A stretch of 64,000 nucleotides of DNA from Sandaracinobacteroides sp039808025. GTDB taxonomy: Bacteria > Pseudomonadota > Alphaproteobacteria > Sphingomonadales > Sphingomonadaceae. Both the position numbers and the translations under genes were made by a program. Numbering within the stretch: position 1 is the stretch's first letter; the number at the start of each line of letters is the position of its first letter. Under the pieces are notes generated by a model. It worked only from the letters and a program-made list of their open reading frames with translations. It searched no databases and was not told the DNA's origin. The stretch spans positions 62,001-126,000 of the forward strand of contig JBDHSK010000009.1 in NCBI GenBank assembly GCA_039808025.1, read 5' to 3'. Shown piece by piece: positions 7,991-16,128 of the stretch.

Positions 7991-8776
7991 ATGAACAGAC
8001 TGCATGGCAAGGTGGCGCTGGTGAGTGGCGGCGCCCGGGGGATCGGCGAAGGGATCGTGCGGCGGTTCGTTGCTGAAGGGGCGAAGGTGATGATTGCCGA
8101 CCTGCTTGCCGACGAGGGCCGGGCACTGGCTGCCGCATTGGGAGAGGCGGCGGCATTCGCCTCGCTCGACGTGACATCGCGCAGCGGCTGGCAGGAGGCC
8201 GTTGCCGCCACCGAGTCGCGGTTCGGCCGCCTCGATTCTCTGGTGAATAATGCCGGGACACTGGTTTTCAAGCGGTTCGAAGACCATGACGACAGCGACA
8301 TCGACCGGCTGATCGGCGTGAACCTGAAGGGCGTGGTTCTTGGGTGTCAGTCGGCCATTGCAGCCATTGAACGGGCAGGCGGCGGCACCATCATCAACCT
8401 GAGCTCTGCCGACGGCATCAGCCCGGCCAACGCCGTATCCGTATATTCGGCCACCAAATTTGCGGTTCGGGGGCTGACGCGGGCGATGGCGCTGGAACTG
8501 GGCCCGCGCGGTATCCGGGTGAACTCGATTCACCCCGGCGGCATCAATACCCCGCTTGCCAACCCCACTGGTGTTGACAAGGCATTGTTCGACCGCAATT
8601 TCCGCGTTTACCCGGCACAGATGGCCGGAGACCCGGCTGATATCGGGGCAGCCGCCGCCTATCTGGCTTCGGACGATGCGCGCTATTGCATGGGGACGGA
8701 ACTGGTCGTCGATGGCGGCATGTGCGCCGGCCATTATTACATGGGCCTGCCCGGAGCGCCCGATCAGCTGTCCTGA
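7991..8776 (+). CDS. SDR family oxidoreductase (hydroxysteroid dehydrogenase-like)
   Basis: A 261-residue short-chain dehydrogenase with VSGGARGIGEG near residue 11, an acidic end of the second strand (IADLL, favouring NAD), NNAGT, the serine in NLSSADG and YSATK. The region after the active site (HPGGINTPLANP) and the overall layout recall 3-alpha/20-beta-hydroxysteroid and cyclopentanol dehydrogenases, so a role in oxidising a hydroxyl on a ring substrate is plausible but not proven. A clear GGGAGG ribosome site stands ten bases ahead of the ATG. The last 13 bases overlap the convergent EthD-domain gene. The promoter is shared divergently with the esterase gene. Confidence 0.85.
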   Translation: MNRLHGKVALVSGGARGIGEGIVRRFVAEGAKVMIADLLADEGRALAAALGEAAAFASLDVTSRSGWQEAVAATESRFGRLDSLVNNAGTLVFKRFEDHDDSDIDRLIGVNLKGVVLGCQSAIAAIERAGGGTIINLSSADGISPANAVSVYSATKFAVRGLTRAMALELGPRGIRVNSIHPGGINTPLANPTGVDKALFDRNFRVYPAQMAGDPADIGAAAAYLASDDARYCMGTELVVDGGMCAGHYYMGLPGAPDQLS

Positions 8777-9501
8777 GGCTGCCGGGCGACTGGGGAACCG
8801 GGCCAGTTGTACTGGCTGCTTGGCATTACATCGAGCCGCGTGAAATCGATGAAGGCCACGCAACTGTCCATCATCGCTTTCAGGTTGCGTTCGAAGCGGC
8901 CCTGATCGCCGGTGGCATCGAAAAAGGCCGGCTGCGAGGTCATGGCGTCAGGGGGAAAACATTCCTCGATGAAGGCGTCATAGGCCGGGGCATCCGGAGT
9001 GAGGGGCCGCACAATCAGGTTCTGCACATATTCGAAGTTGGCCTGGGTATCGATCGCCACCTGGGTGTGGTGTCCCAGCCAGTGCGTCAGTGCGGCTTCC
9101 CGCGTCATGTCGGGCCGGAAGGTCAGCAGTGTGGCCTGGCTCCAGCCATAGGTGCGCGTGGCGGGTGCGGGCGGATGGACGCGGTTGGCGATGATGGTCG
9201 ATTCCGAGACCAGCCAGCAGGCCACCCGGGCAGTTTTTGCGGCGAGAAGCGTATCGATTTCGCCGCGGAACCGGTCATTGGCTGACGGCATCCAGAACTG
9301 CGCGATGGCATCGGGTTGTGGTTGCTGCCATTGCTGCACCAGTGGAGCCGCCGGGTCGACGACCTCGTCACGGATGTTCAGCCGGATGTGGGCAGCGCCA
9401 GCAGTCTGCAGACGCTGCGGCAGGCTGGCAACGCAGGCCCTGCCGAATTCAGCGCGGGACTGGCCTGCTGGCGCCCAAAGTGCCGCGACGATCTTCTCCA
9501 T
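8764..9501 (-). CDS. EthD domain-containing protein
   Basis: A 245-residue protein that reads as two related ferredoxin-like (dimeric alpha-beta barrel) halves. The second half contains the EthD-type segment FRPDMTREAALTHWLGHHTQVAID, whose core is the helix THWLGHH. EthD-family proteins are small accessory or catalytic proteins first linked to ether degradation and now known in many aromatic, polyketide and steroid clusters; their chemistry is mostly unknown. It lies convergent to the SDR gene and just ahead (12 bases) of the bacteriohemerythrin 3' side, but it starts the next block leftward and so probably belongs with the catabolic genes rather than the respiratory operon. No signal peptide or membrane segment. 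Confidence 0.7.
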   Translation of the reverse strand: MEKIVAALWAPAGQSRAEFGRACVASLPQRLQTAGAAHIRLNIRDEVVDPAAPLVQQWQQPQPDAIAQFWMPSANDRFRGEIDTLLAAKTARVACWLVSESTIIANRVHPPAPATRTYGWSQATLLTFRPDMTREAALTHWLGHHTQVAIDTQANFEYVQNLIVRPLTPDAPAYDAFIEECFPPDAMTSQPAFFDATGDQGRFERNLKAMMDSCVAFIDFTRLDVMPSSQYNWPGSPVARQPQDS

Positions 9502-9513
9502 CGATTGAACCCT

Positions 9514-9921
9514 CTATCCGTCGTGTGGCCCAAGCTGGCGGTGCAGGCGGGCATCGTGGGTGCGGAAGTGCTCGGTAAACCACGCTTCCAGCGACCGGGT
9601 CAATCGCTCGGCGGTGCTGCTGGCATGGCTGTCGGCCATGTCCATGATGTCGCGCAGGTCATCCAGCAGGCGCTCGTGATCGTCCTTGTGGGCGGCGCGC
9701 TGGTCATAGCCGGCCAGCTGCATCTGCCGTTCCTCCAGTGCGAAATGTGACGATATCGCCAGCAGCAGGTCACCAAGGCAGCGATCGATATCGGCGTCGG
9801 GCCGGCCATCGAGGATGGCGCCGCCTGCCACATTCACCAGCTCGACCAGCTTTTGATGTTCGTGGTCGATAGCGGCATCGCCGACACTGAACTCGGGTTT
9901 CCAGGCGATGGGCGGCATCAA
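9514..9921 (-). CDS. Bacteriohemerythrin
   Basis: A 135-residue single-domain hemerythrin. The iron-ligand pattern is complete: DHEHQKLVELVN near residue 20 (His), HFALEERQM near residue 59 (His and Glu), HKDDHERLL near residue 78 (two His) and HFRTHDARLH near residue 117 (His and Asp). Such di-iron proteins bind oxygen reversibly and can also bind nitric oxide; in methanotrophs they deliver oxygen to membrane enzymes. Here the gene is last in the leftward operon of the heme-copper enzyme, 17 bases after the membrane-anchored protein gene, so it may supply or buffer the gaseous substrate of that complex. ATG 9921 and the adjacent ATG 9918 are equally possible starts. Confidence 0.9.
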   Translation of the reverse strand: MMPPIAWKPEFSVGDAAIDHEHQKLVELVNVAGGAILDGRPDADIDRCLGDLLLAISSHFALEERQMQLAGYDQRAAHKDDHERLLDDLRDIMDMADSHASSTAERLTRSLEAWFTEHFRTHDARLHRQLGPHDG

Positions 9922-9938
9922 GCGCTCTCCACAATGGC

Positions 9939-10457
9939 TTAGTGCAGGAAAAACTTGCCGGTGGTGCCATTGAAATCGATGGCAAGACTTTGGCCGGGTG
10001 CGAGGCTCACGTCAAATGCGGCCTGATGGGTAAAGCCTTTGACTGCCGGGTTGTCACGCATCCGCACCACCATGTGGCGTTCGCCGGCTGGCAGGTCGAA
10101 GCGCTGGTAGATGCGCGACGGGCCGCTGCCCGAAAGGCCGCTGGGGGGAAGATCGCGGGCGATCACTCGTTTTCCATCGATCTCCATCTCGATCCACACC
10201 GGCGCGCGGGTGCGGTCGCAAAGCTGGCGGTTGCGCATGTTGGGTGGCAGTTTCGCCAGTTCGTCAGCGGTGCGGTCGCGGCAGTTGCGCGGGCCGCTGT
10301 GGGTGAAGCTGAGGCGCACCACTGCGGTATCGTCGGGCAGGCTCTGCCAGGATGGCCGCGATGAAAGCGTTGCCACCCCGAGCACCAGCAACAGGGTGAC
10401 GATGCCACCGCCAATCAGGTGGCGGGCCCGGCCTTTCCAGTCGATCCAGCCGCTCAT
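9939..10457 (-). CDS. Membrane-anchored protein of unknown function
   Basis: A 172-residue protein I do not recognise. After a short basic N-terminus (SGWIDWKGRARH) comes one hydrophobic helix (about residues 15-33), then an extracytoplasmic domain of about 135 residues with mostly beta-strand character. Two cysteines (in RNCRD and RQLCDR) could form a disulfide or bind a metal. Its ATG overlaps the stop of the cytochrome b/iron-sulfur fusion gene as ATGA, so the two proteins are made together. The frame is open further upstream, but that part is antisense-like and lacks a ribosome site, so 10457 is preferred. A periplasmic subunit or assembly factor of the neighbouring electron-transfer proteins is the simplest guess. 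Confidence 0.75.
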   Translation of the reverse strand: MSGWIDWKGRARHLIGGGIVTLLLVLGVATLSSRPSWQSLPDDTAVVRLSFTHSGPRNCRDRTADELAKLPPNMRNRQLCDRTRAPVWIEMEIDGKRVIARDLPPSGLSGSGPSRIYQRFDLPAGERHMVVRMRDNPAVKGFTHQAAFDVSLAPGQSLAIDFNGTTGKFFLH

Positions 10458-12064
10458 GGCTGCTCTCCGTCGGTGCTGGCGGGCGCAGATGTGCGGCGTT
10501 CCCCGCGCTTTCCGGCTTCGGCTTCCTCGGTGCTCAAGGGGCGCGCCGACTCGAACGGAGGAAGGTCGGAAAGCCTGCTCTGGAAAGCTGCCAGCTCCTG
10601 TTGCAGTCTGTGGGTTTCGGTGGGGCCGGCCCAGATGGTTTTCACCCGGTCGCGCGGCACCCGGTCGCGCAGGTACGGGTCGCGCTGGTGGCTGAATCGG
10701 GCCTTGGTCCATGCGGCGCCCAGGCGGTTATAACAGTCACGCTCGGCACAGCCGGCAACCGCAACGCCATCGGCCAGATCGCGGCTGATGATATAGTCGA
10801 TGAGCGAGGGCGGCGCCATGGCAACGCAGGGCATTATCACGCGACCGGGGGCGGCGCTGGCGGCGGCCCCGTGCGCACAGGCCAGCGTCAGCACCCGCCC
10901 CTTGCCCTTTTCCAGTGTTTCGGCGGCAGTAATCACCCGGGCGCGCACATCGGCAAGCGACGGGTCGGGCAGATCGATACCGGTTACCAGCGGCCCATGG
11001 CGACGAAACGGTGTCGACGACGGGCACGAGCCCATGCAGATGCCACAGGAAACACAGCGGTTAGGGTCGACCTCGGCCTGAAAGCGGAAGGGCAGATCAT
11101 CGGTGCGTGGCACCAGGGTGATGGCGGTATAGGGGCAATCGGCGACACAGCGGGCGCAGCCGTTGCAATGGTCGAGAAACACCTCGGCGGCCGGTCCTTC
11201 GCGGCGCGGCGGCAGCCACGGCAGGCCCGCCAGCAGCAGGGTGAACAGCAGCACGCCCGCCCAGATCACCCCGGCGGGCAGAGACTGAATGATCGGGTAA
11301 AGTGGCAGAATCAGCCAGTCTATCCCGACATGCTGCGGCATGGCCGCGAGATCGGCCGGCCCTTGCGAGGTGGCGGGCACGATCAGCGAGGCGATAACAA
11401 GGGCGCCAATTGTGATGACGGCCAGGCCGCGCGGCGGGCGGGTGCGAGCTTCGGAAATGCGCTGGATATGCACCAGCATCAGCATCAAGAGCAGCAGCGG
11501 GATGGCGATGTGCAGGAACACCATCAGCGTGAAGAAGCGGCTGGAGAGCGCGTCGGGCGAGAGGAAATTACGGGCAATCGGCTCGGCGAAGATGCCGGTG
11601 GTATCCAGCAGTTCGGTGGTGTTGAGCGCCACATACTGGGCGAGCTTGTCCCACACCAGCCAATAGCCGGTTATTCCCGACAGATAAACGAACCACAGAA
11701 CCGGAACTCCGGTGAACCATGAAAACCAGCGTTTGCCACGGTAGCGATCCATCGCCCATTCGCGCACCAGATGGATCAGCATCACCAGCACCATCAGATC
11801 AGAGGCATAGCGGTGCAGGCTGCGCATCAAACCGGCGTGCCACCAGTGGCTCGTGCTCATCCACTCGACCGAGGCGTAGGCCTGCGTGACGCTGGTATCG
11901 AAGAAGATGAACAAGTAGATCCCGGTTGCAGCGACCACCCAGAACAGGAACCAGCCCAGCGGTCCCAGCTGGGCAAGCGGGTTCCAGTCGGTGCCGAAGG
12001 CGCGGTCCAGCAGCCTTTCAACCCGGTCGAAGCCGTTGCGGACGGCAGAGCGGACCACATTCAT
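10454..12064 (-). CDS. Cytochrome b / double [4Fe-4S] / MvhD-like fusion protein
   Basis: A 536-residue membrane electron-transfer protein with three parts. Residues 1-205 are the heme-binding N-terminal half of a bc1/b6-type cytochrome b: His84 and His98 on one helix, His185 and His199 on another, each pair 14 apart as required for two b hemes. Two more helices follow (about 213-230 and 264-284). Residues 300-347 hold two ferredoxin motifs, C300-x2-C-x2-C-x3-C and C337-x2-C-x2-C-x3-C. The C-terminal third carries four cysteines (396, 413, 439, 444) in a layout like the MvhD subunit of methyl-viologen hydrogenase. No Rieske protein or cytochrome c1 is present. The start at 12064 overlaps the SCO stop (ATGA). 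It probably moves electrons between the quinone pool and a soluble or c-type partner; direction unknown. Confidence 0.85.
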   Translation of the reverse strand: MNVVRSAVRNGFDRVERLLDRAFGTDWNPLAQLGPLGWFLFWVVAATGIYLFIFFDTSVTQAYASVEWMSTSHWWHAGLMRSLHRYASDLMVLVMLIHLVREWAMDRYRGKRWFSWFTGVPVLWFVYLSGITGYWLVWDKLAQYVALNTTELLDTTGIFAEPIARNFLSPDALSSRFFTLMVFLHIAIPLLLLMLMLVHIQRISEARTRPPRGLAVITIGALVIASLIVPATSQGPADLAAMPQHVGIDWLILPLYPIIQSLPAGVIWAGVLLFTLLLAGLPWLPPRREGPAAEVFLDHCNGCARCVADCPYTAITLVPRTDDLPFRFQAEVDPNRCVSCGICMGSCPSSTPFRRHGPLVTGIDLPDPSLADVRARVITAAETLEKGKGRVLTLACAHGAAASAAPGRVIMPCVAMAPPSLIDYIISRDLADGVAVAGCAERDCYNRLGAAWTKARFSHQRDPYLRDRVPRDRVKTIWAGPTETHRLQQELAAFQSRLSDLPPFESARPLSTEEAEAGKRGERRTSAPASTDGEQP

Positions 12065-12906
12065 GAGACGGTGACGCCCCGCGAGCCGGACTGCTGCAGG
12101 GCGCGGCGCCGTTGCAGCCACAGCCGCACGATGATGGCCCCCGTCAGCAAGAGCGAGAGCCCGCCAAAGAAGATTCCGAAGAAGATGCCATAGTCAAAGC
12201 GATAGGCTCCGGTCTTGGGGTTGTAGACGGTGCACAGAAAGTTGATGCGGTTCCAAAGGTCGGGCGGGCTGAGCGAGCGGGTGCGAACACCAAGGACCAG
12301 CTCCTTCAGCGGTTCAGTGAGGATGGTTGTGGGGAAGGTTTCACCATAGATCTGTCGGTAAACGACACCATCGGAATCGAGGATTGTCGTTTGCGTGACA
12401 TGGTCGATGCCGCCGGCGGCCGCCCGATAGGAAAAGCCCAGCTCTTTCAGCAGGGCGGCAGTGGTCTCGGCGTTGGCGCTGGCAATGTGCCAGCCTGTGA
12501 TACCCTTCAGCCGGTGGGTTCCGGCAAAGGCGGCGAGTTGCGCCGGCTTGTCGCGCCGGGCATCGAACCCGAAGGTAAGGATGTTGAAGCCATCGCTGCC
12601 GAGCGCCTTGCGGGCGCGTTCAACCTCGCGTTTCAGATGGTCGGTAGTGATGGGGCAAACGGTTGCGCAACTGGTATAGACCAGTGAGATCAACAGCGGT
12701 TTGCCGCGAAACATGGCCATGTCGAGTGGCTGGCCGGTGTGGTCGATCAGCTGGAACGCGGTTGTGGGCTTGCCGATCACCGCCTGACTTTCGCGGTAGG
12801 CAGCCTGGGCATCGATTGCGTAATCTTCGGCTGGCGCCGGGGCCGTGTGCATAACGCCAACGACCATCAGGAAGGCAAGCAGCAGCACCGCCCTCACGAC
12901 AGCCAT
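12061..12906 (-). CDS. SCO1/SenC family copper chaperone
   Basis: Inserts copper into the CuA centre of subunit II, acting on the outer face of the inner membrane. The 281-residue protein starts with a signal anchor, then has a thioredoxin-like domain with the copper motif TSCATVCP (C-x3-C-P) and the third ligand His in GIDHVTQTT. Unusually for SCO it ends with an extra hydrophobic helix (about residues 240-262) and a basic tail, so it may be held at both ends. ATG 12906 is preferred: it lies 13 bases inside the cyoE end and gives a proper leader, whereas the upstream extension is antisense-like. Its position directly after cyoE and near the CuA subunit fits metallocentre assembly. Confidence 0.9.
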   Translation of the reverse strand: MAVVRAVLLLAFLMVVGVMHTAPAPAEDYAIDAQAAYRESQAVIGKPTTAFQLIDHTGQPLDMAMFRGKPLLISLVYTSCATVCPITTDHLKREVERARKALGSDGFNILTFGFDARRDKPAQLAAFAGTHRLKGITGWHIASANAETTAALLKELGFSYRAAAGGIDHVTQTTILDSDGVVYRQIYGETFPTTILTEPLKELVLGVRTRSLSPPDLWNRINFLCTVYNPKTGAYRFDYGIFFGIFFGGLSLLLTGAIIVRLWLQRRRALQQSGSRGVTVS

Positions 12907-13775
12907 GCCCAACCCCGATCGAGAATTACCCCGAGACACACCAGGCTGAACTGCCCGAGCGAGGCGCGGAACGTGGCGCTGGCCGCCGCCGCCGAAGGCT
13001 GGCGCATCAGCTGCCACGAGGTGGCGAGAAACCACGCCCCGCCAAGGGCCGCCAGCACCCCGTAGATCGGCCCGAAGCCGAAAAACAGCGGCGCAAGCGA
13101 CAAGGCCACCAGCACCGCCACATGGAGGAATATGATGGCGCCCCAGGTTTCGTGTTCGGCCACCACCGTAAGCATGGGGATGTTGGCATTGCGGTAATCA
13201 CCCTGCCGCAGTGCTGCCAGTGCCCAGAAATGTGGCGGAGTCCAGAGGAACATCATGGCCGACAGTAGAATGGCCGCCGGAGAGAAGGGCGGGGAAAACG
13301 GGTCGGCAGCGGCAGCGGCACCGGCCAGCAGCGCAAAACTGCCGGCCGCGCCGCCGATGACCACGTTCCACGAGGTGCGGCGTTTCAGCAGCAGGGTGTA
13401 GACAACGGCATAAGTGAAGGCGCCGGCAAAGATCAGGAAAGCAGCGAACAGGCCGCCGACCGACCAGCCCATCACCAGCGATGCCACCAGCAGCATGGTG
13501 AAGGTGAGGGGCCAGATCGGCCCGGCCTTCAGCGCTCCGGTAACGAAGGGGCGCCCCGCCGTGCGCGCCATCAACTGGTCGCTGTCGCGTTCGAAATACT
13601 GGTTGAAGGCGCCGGCGGCGCCGGCGGCCCCCAGAACCGCCAGCACGAAAACGGCGGCCTCGATCCCGTTCAGGCGGTTGCCACTGCTGAGGATGCCGAC
13701 AAGGGCAGCCAGCGCAATGAACGAGCCGATCCTCAGCTTGAGGACGGAAACTGTCGTTTTAAGGGCAGTCAGCAT
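12894..13775 (-). CDS. cyoE: Protoheme IX farnesyltransferase (heme O synthase)
   Basis: Adds the farnesyl chain to heme B to make heme O, the first step toward heme A. The 293-residue integral membrane protein of the UbiA superfamily shows the aspartate-rich motif FNQYFERDSDQLMART near residue 58, which binds the magnesium-diphosphate, and about eight further hydrophobic helices. The WTPPHFWALA segment is typical of CyoE/CtaB. No heme A synthase (ctaA) lies in the window, so the heme type of the nearby oxidase-like enzyme cannot be told. The gene is separated by 31 bases from subunit I and overlaps the SCO gene, which shows it is part of this operon. Confidence 0.95.
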   Translation of the reverse strand: MLTALKTTVSVLKLRIGSFIALAALVGILSSGNRLNGIEAAVFVLAVLGAAGAAGAFNQYFERDSDQLMARTAGRPFVTGALKAGPIWPLTFTMLLVASLVMGWSVGGLFAAFLIFAGAFTYAVVYTLLLKRRTSWNVVIGGAAGSFALLAGAAAAADPFSPPFSPAAILLSAMMFLWTPPHFWALAALRQGDYRNANIPMLTVVAEHETWGAIIFLHVAVLVALSLAPLFFGFGPIYGVLAALGGAWFLATSWQLMRQPSAAAASATFRASLGQFSLVCLGVILDRGWAWLS

Positions 13776-13806
13776 TGTCGGCTCCGTTCATTGGCGGGGT
13801 GGCTGC

Positions 13807-15537
13807 TCAGCGGAACAGCCACAGCTCGGACAGATACTTCCAGTTGACGAAGTAATAGAGCACGAAGCAGGTGAAGAAGATGCCGACGAGGATCAGGGTT
13901 CCCGGCAGTTTCAGAGTGCCTTCGCTGCCATATTGCGACACCGCCTCGCGGCTCTTGTCGTGCAGCGGGAAGGTGAGCCTGGCGTTCGCGGTATCGAGCC
14001 GCCTGCCATAGAAGATCGAGCCGACGACGATGACGATGAAGATCACGCCGCCAAGGGCTGCCATCACCGCCGAGATGCCGTTCAGCCCCATCATCAGATA
14101 GGCGGCCGCCGGGAACTCGAACGGGTGGGCGGCATCGGCAAGGGCGATATCCCAGTGCCGGCGCGGAACCCCAAGTGTTCCGGCGCCCATCATGAACAGC
14201 GAGATTCCCGCCGCGCCCAGCCCGAAGATATAGGGCTGCCACCTGGCAAGTTTCGGCCACAGGATGTCGCGCTGGAAGATCAGCGGCACCACCAGATAGG
14301 TCATGGCCATGAAGGCGAGGGTGGTTCCAGCCACCACGGTTCCGTGGAAGTGCCCGGGTACATAGATGGTGTTGTGCATCAGCACGTTCAGCTGCTCGGT
14401 GCCCAGCACCACGCCGGAAATGCCGCCGATGAAGCCGAACATCACCAGGCTGAGGAACATGCCCGCAAAGGCCGGATTGCCCCATGGGGCCTTGGTAAGC
14501 CACTCGAACGCGCCACGGGTATAGCCGTTGCGGCGCTGCGCTGCCTCGACGGCGCCGGGCACCGTCAGCCCGTGGATCATCGACCCCATGACCGCCAGAT
14601 ACATCATGTAGCTGGTGTTCACGATCTTCCAGCTCGAACTCATTCCCGGTTCGGCAAGGATATGGTGCGCCGACGCCAGTTGCAGGAACAGGATGTACAT
14701 GAAGAAGGCCATGCGGCTGACCTTTTCCGACAGGGGCTTGGCGCCAAGCACCATGGCGGCGATCGCATACCAGATCGAAACATGCGCCGAGACGTTGATC
14801 TGCTGGCTGGAGTGACCCATGCCCCACCAGATCACCTTGTACATCAGCGTATCGATTTCCGTGATCAGCCCCAGCGACCACAGCCAGGTGGGGATGAGGA
14901 TGATCGCCCCCGAGGCAAGGGTAAACACGGCGATGATGCCGGCGGTGATCGCCCCGAAGGTAACCAGCGGCACCGAGCCATCGTAGGTCTTTTCGGCCTT
15001 GGCGACCACCAGTGTTCCGAAGAACACGAACACTGCTATCAGCGCGCCGACCGCGAAGATGATCAGCGACAGATAGAACCACTGCGAGGCCTGCATGGGC
15101 GGGTACGAGGTGAACATCACCGTCGAATCGCCGCGCAGTACCGCGTAATTGGCCATCACCGCGCCGACCACCATCAGGATGAACGCCGCCCAGGCGATTT
15201 TCGGCGCCGCAAGTCGCGCCCCCAACACCACGGCCGAGGCGAAATACAAGACGGCGATTTCAAAGAAGATGATCCAGAACAGCAGCACGTTGGCGCCATG
15301 GCCGGTGAGCACCAGGTAGAACCAGTCGGCCGGCAGCAGCTGCACGGCCGGCCAGCGCGTCAGCGCCACCATCAGCCCCATCAGCCCGCCCAGCGCCAGA
15401 AACAAAACGGCCGCCACGGCATTGGCCTTGATCAACGCCTCGGCGTTAGCTTCGATTTTCAGTCCGGAAAAGCGGCATGTCCGCCATGTGGTGCCAACCC
15501 CTGAGCCGTAGGTGGCGCCGTCAGCTATGCTAGCCAT
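13807..15537 (-). CDS. Heme-copper oxidase superfamily subunit I, NO-reductase-like active site
   Basis: The catalytic subunit, 576 residues with about 13 membrane helices. All metal-binding histidines are present: His80 (helix II, LTGHGANV), His242 (helix VI), His291-His292 (helix VII) and His396/His398 (helix X, PGHFHGT). In oxygen reductases His242 would be followed by the cross-linked tyrosine four residues later (HPEVY or HPIVY); here it reads H-S-S-Q-Q, with Gln246 at that place. Loss of the tyrosine is a mark of nitric oxide reductases in this superfamily. CuA subunit II, one tiny helix subunit and no subunit III point to the B-type (ba3-like) branch. GGGAGG lies five bases ahead of ATG 15537. 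Oxygen reduction cannot be excluded without assay. Confidence 0.85.
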   Translation of the reverse strand: MASIADGATYGSGVGTTWRTCRFSGLKIEANAEALIKANAVAAVLFLALGGLMGLMVALTRWPAVQLLPADWFYLVLTGHGANVLLFWIIFFEIAVLYFASAVVLGARLAAPKIAWAAFILMVVGAVMANYAVLRGDSTVMFTSYPPMQASQWFYLSLIIFAVGALIAVFVFFGTLVVAKAEKTYDGSVPLVTFGAITAGIIAVFTLASGAIILIPTWLWSLGLITEIDTLMYKVIWWGMGHSSQQINVSAHVSIWYAIAAMVLGAKPLSEKVSRMAFFMYILFLQLASAHHILAEPGMSSSWKIVNTSYMMYLAVMGSMIHGLTVPGAVEAAQRRNGYTRGAFEWLTKAPWGNPAFAGMFLSLVMFGFIGGISGVVLGTEQLNVLMHNTIYVPGHFHGTVVAGTTLAFMAMTYLVVPLIFQRDILWPKLARWQPYIFGLGAAGISLFMMGAGTLGVPRRHWDIALADAAHPFEFPAAAYLMMGLNGISAVMAALGGVIFIVIVVGSIFYGRRLDTANARLTFPLHDKSREAVSQYGSEGTLKLPGTLILVGIFFTCFVLYYFVNWKYLSELWLFR

Positions 15538-15548
15538 GTTGTCCTCCC

Positions 15549-16103
15549 TCAGTCCACGACCCGGATGCGACCGCTCATCGTGTGGTGACCGATTCCGCAG
15601 AATTCGTTGCACACGATTCCGAAAGTGCCGCTTGCCGTTGGGGTCAGGGTGATGATGTGTTCATAGCCCGGATGGACCGAGATATTGATGTTGGTTGGTT
15701 GCAGAGAAAAGCCGTGCTGCCAGTCGGCCGACGACATGTGCAGCCGGTAGCTCTTGCCCTTCTTCAGTTCGAGAATCGGCCAGAACTCCCACAGGCGCGA
15801 CACCAGGTAGATGTCGCTGCCAACCGGCGGGCGCACCACCGGGACGCCGTCTTCCTCCAGCTTGTTGCCGGCGGAATCGGTTGCCTGGTATTTCTCGGCG
15901 AATTCCTCGGCCTTGGTGACAAAGGATTCCGGTTTGATTCGATAGGTTTCAGTCGAGAGGTTCTGTTGTCCGATGAAGTGCCATGCGATCATGAAGAAGA
16001 ACATGAACAGGCCCCACAGGAACGAGATCACGATCCAGCCGAGCTCGATTCCGTGGACTGGCTCTTTCCACCAGAGGCGGTTTGACGGAGGCGTAATGGC
16101 CAT
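15549..16103 (-). CDS. Heme-copper enzyme subunit II with CuA centre
   Basis: The electron-entry subunit of the heme-copper enzyme. The 184-residue protein has one N-terminal helix (about residues 21-41) and an outer cupredoxin domain. The CuA ligands are intact: His130 in DWQHGF, then Cys165, Cys169, His173 and Met176 in CNEFCGIGHHTM, with the carbonyl-donor Glu167. A single helix is typical of the B-type family; A-type subunits II have two. Electrons therefore come from a cytochrome c or cupredoxin, not directly from quinol. A GAGG ribosome site stands ahead of ATG 16103. An insertion of about 45 residues between the helix and the cupredoxin core (50-95) is polar and charged. Confidence 0.93.
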   Translation of the reverse strand: MAITPPSNRLWWKEPVHGIELGWIVISFLWGLFMFFFMIAWHFIGQQNLSTETYRIKPESFVTKAEEFAEKYQATDSAGNKLEEDGVPVVRPPVGSDIYLVSRLWEFWPILELKKGKSYRLHMSSADWQHGFSLQPTNINISVHPGYEHIITLTPTASGTFGIVCNEFCGIGHHTMSGRIRVVD

Positions 16104-16128
16104 TGCGCACCTCGCTTGTGTTAGAGGG

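Noticed and set aside
13414..15504. A 696-codon open frame on the plus strand
   Set aside because: It lies antisense to subunit I and cyoE, is rich in His, Arg, Gln and Pro as expected for the complement of GC-rich codons, and has no recognisable domain.
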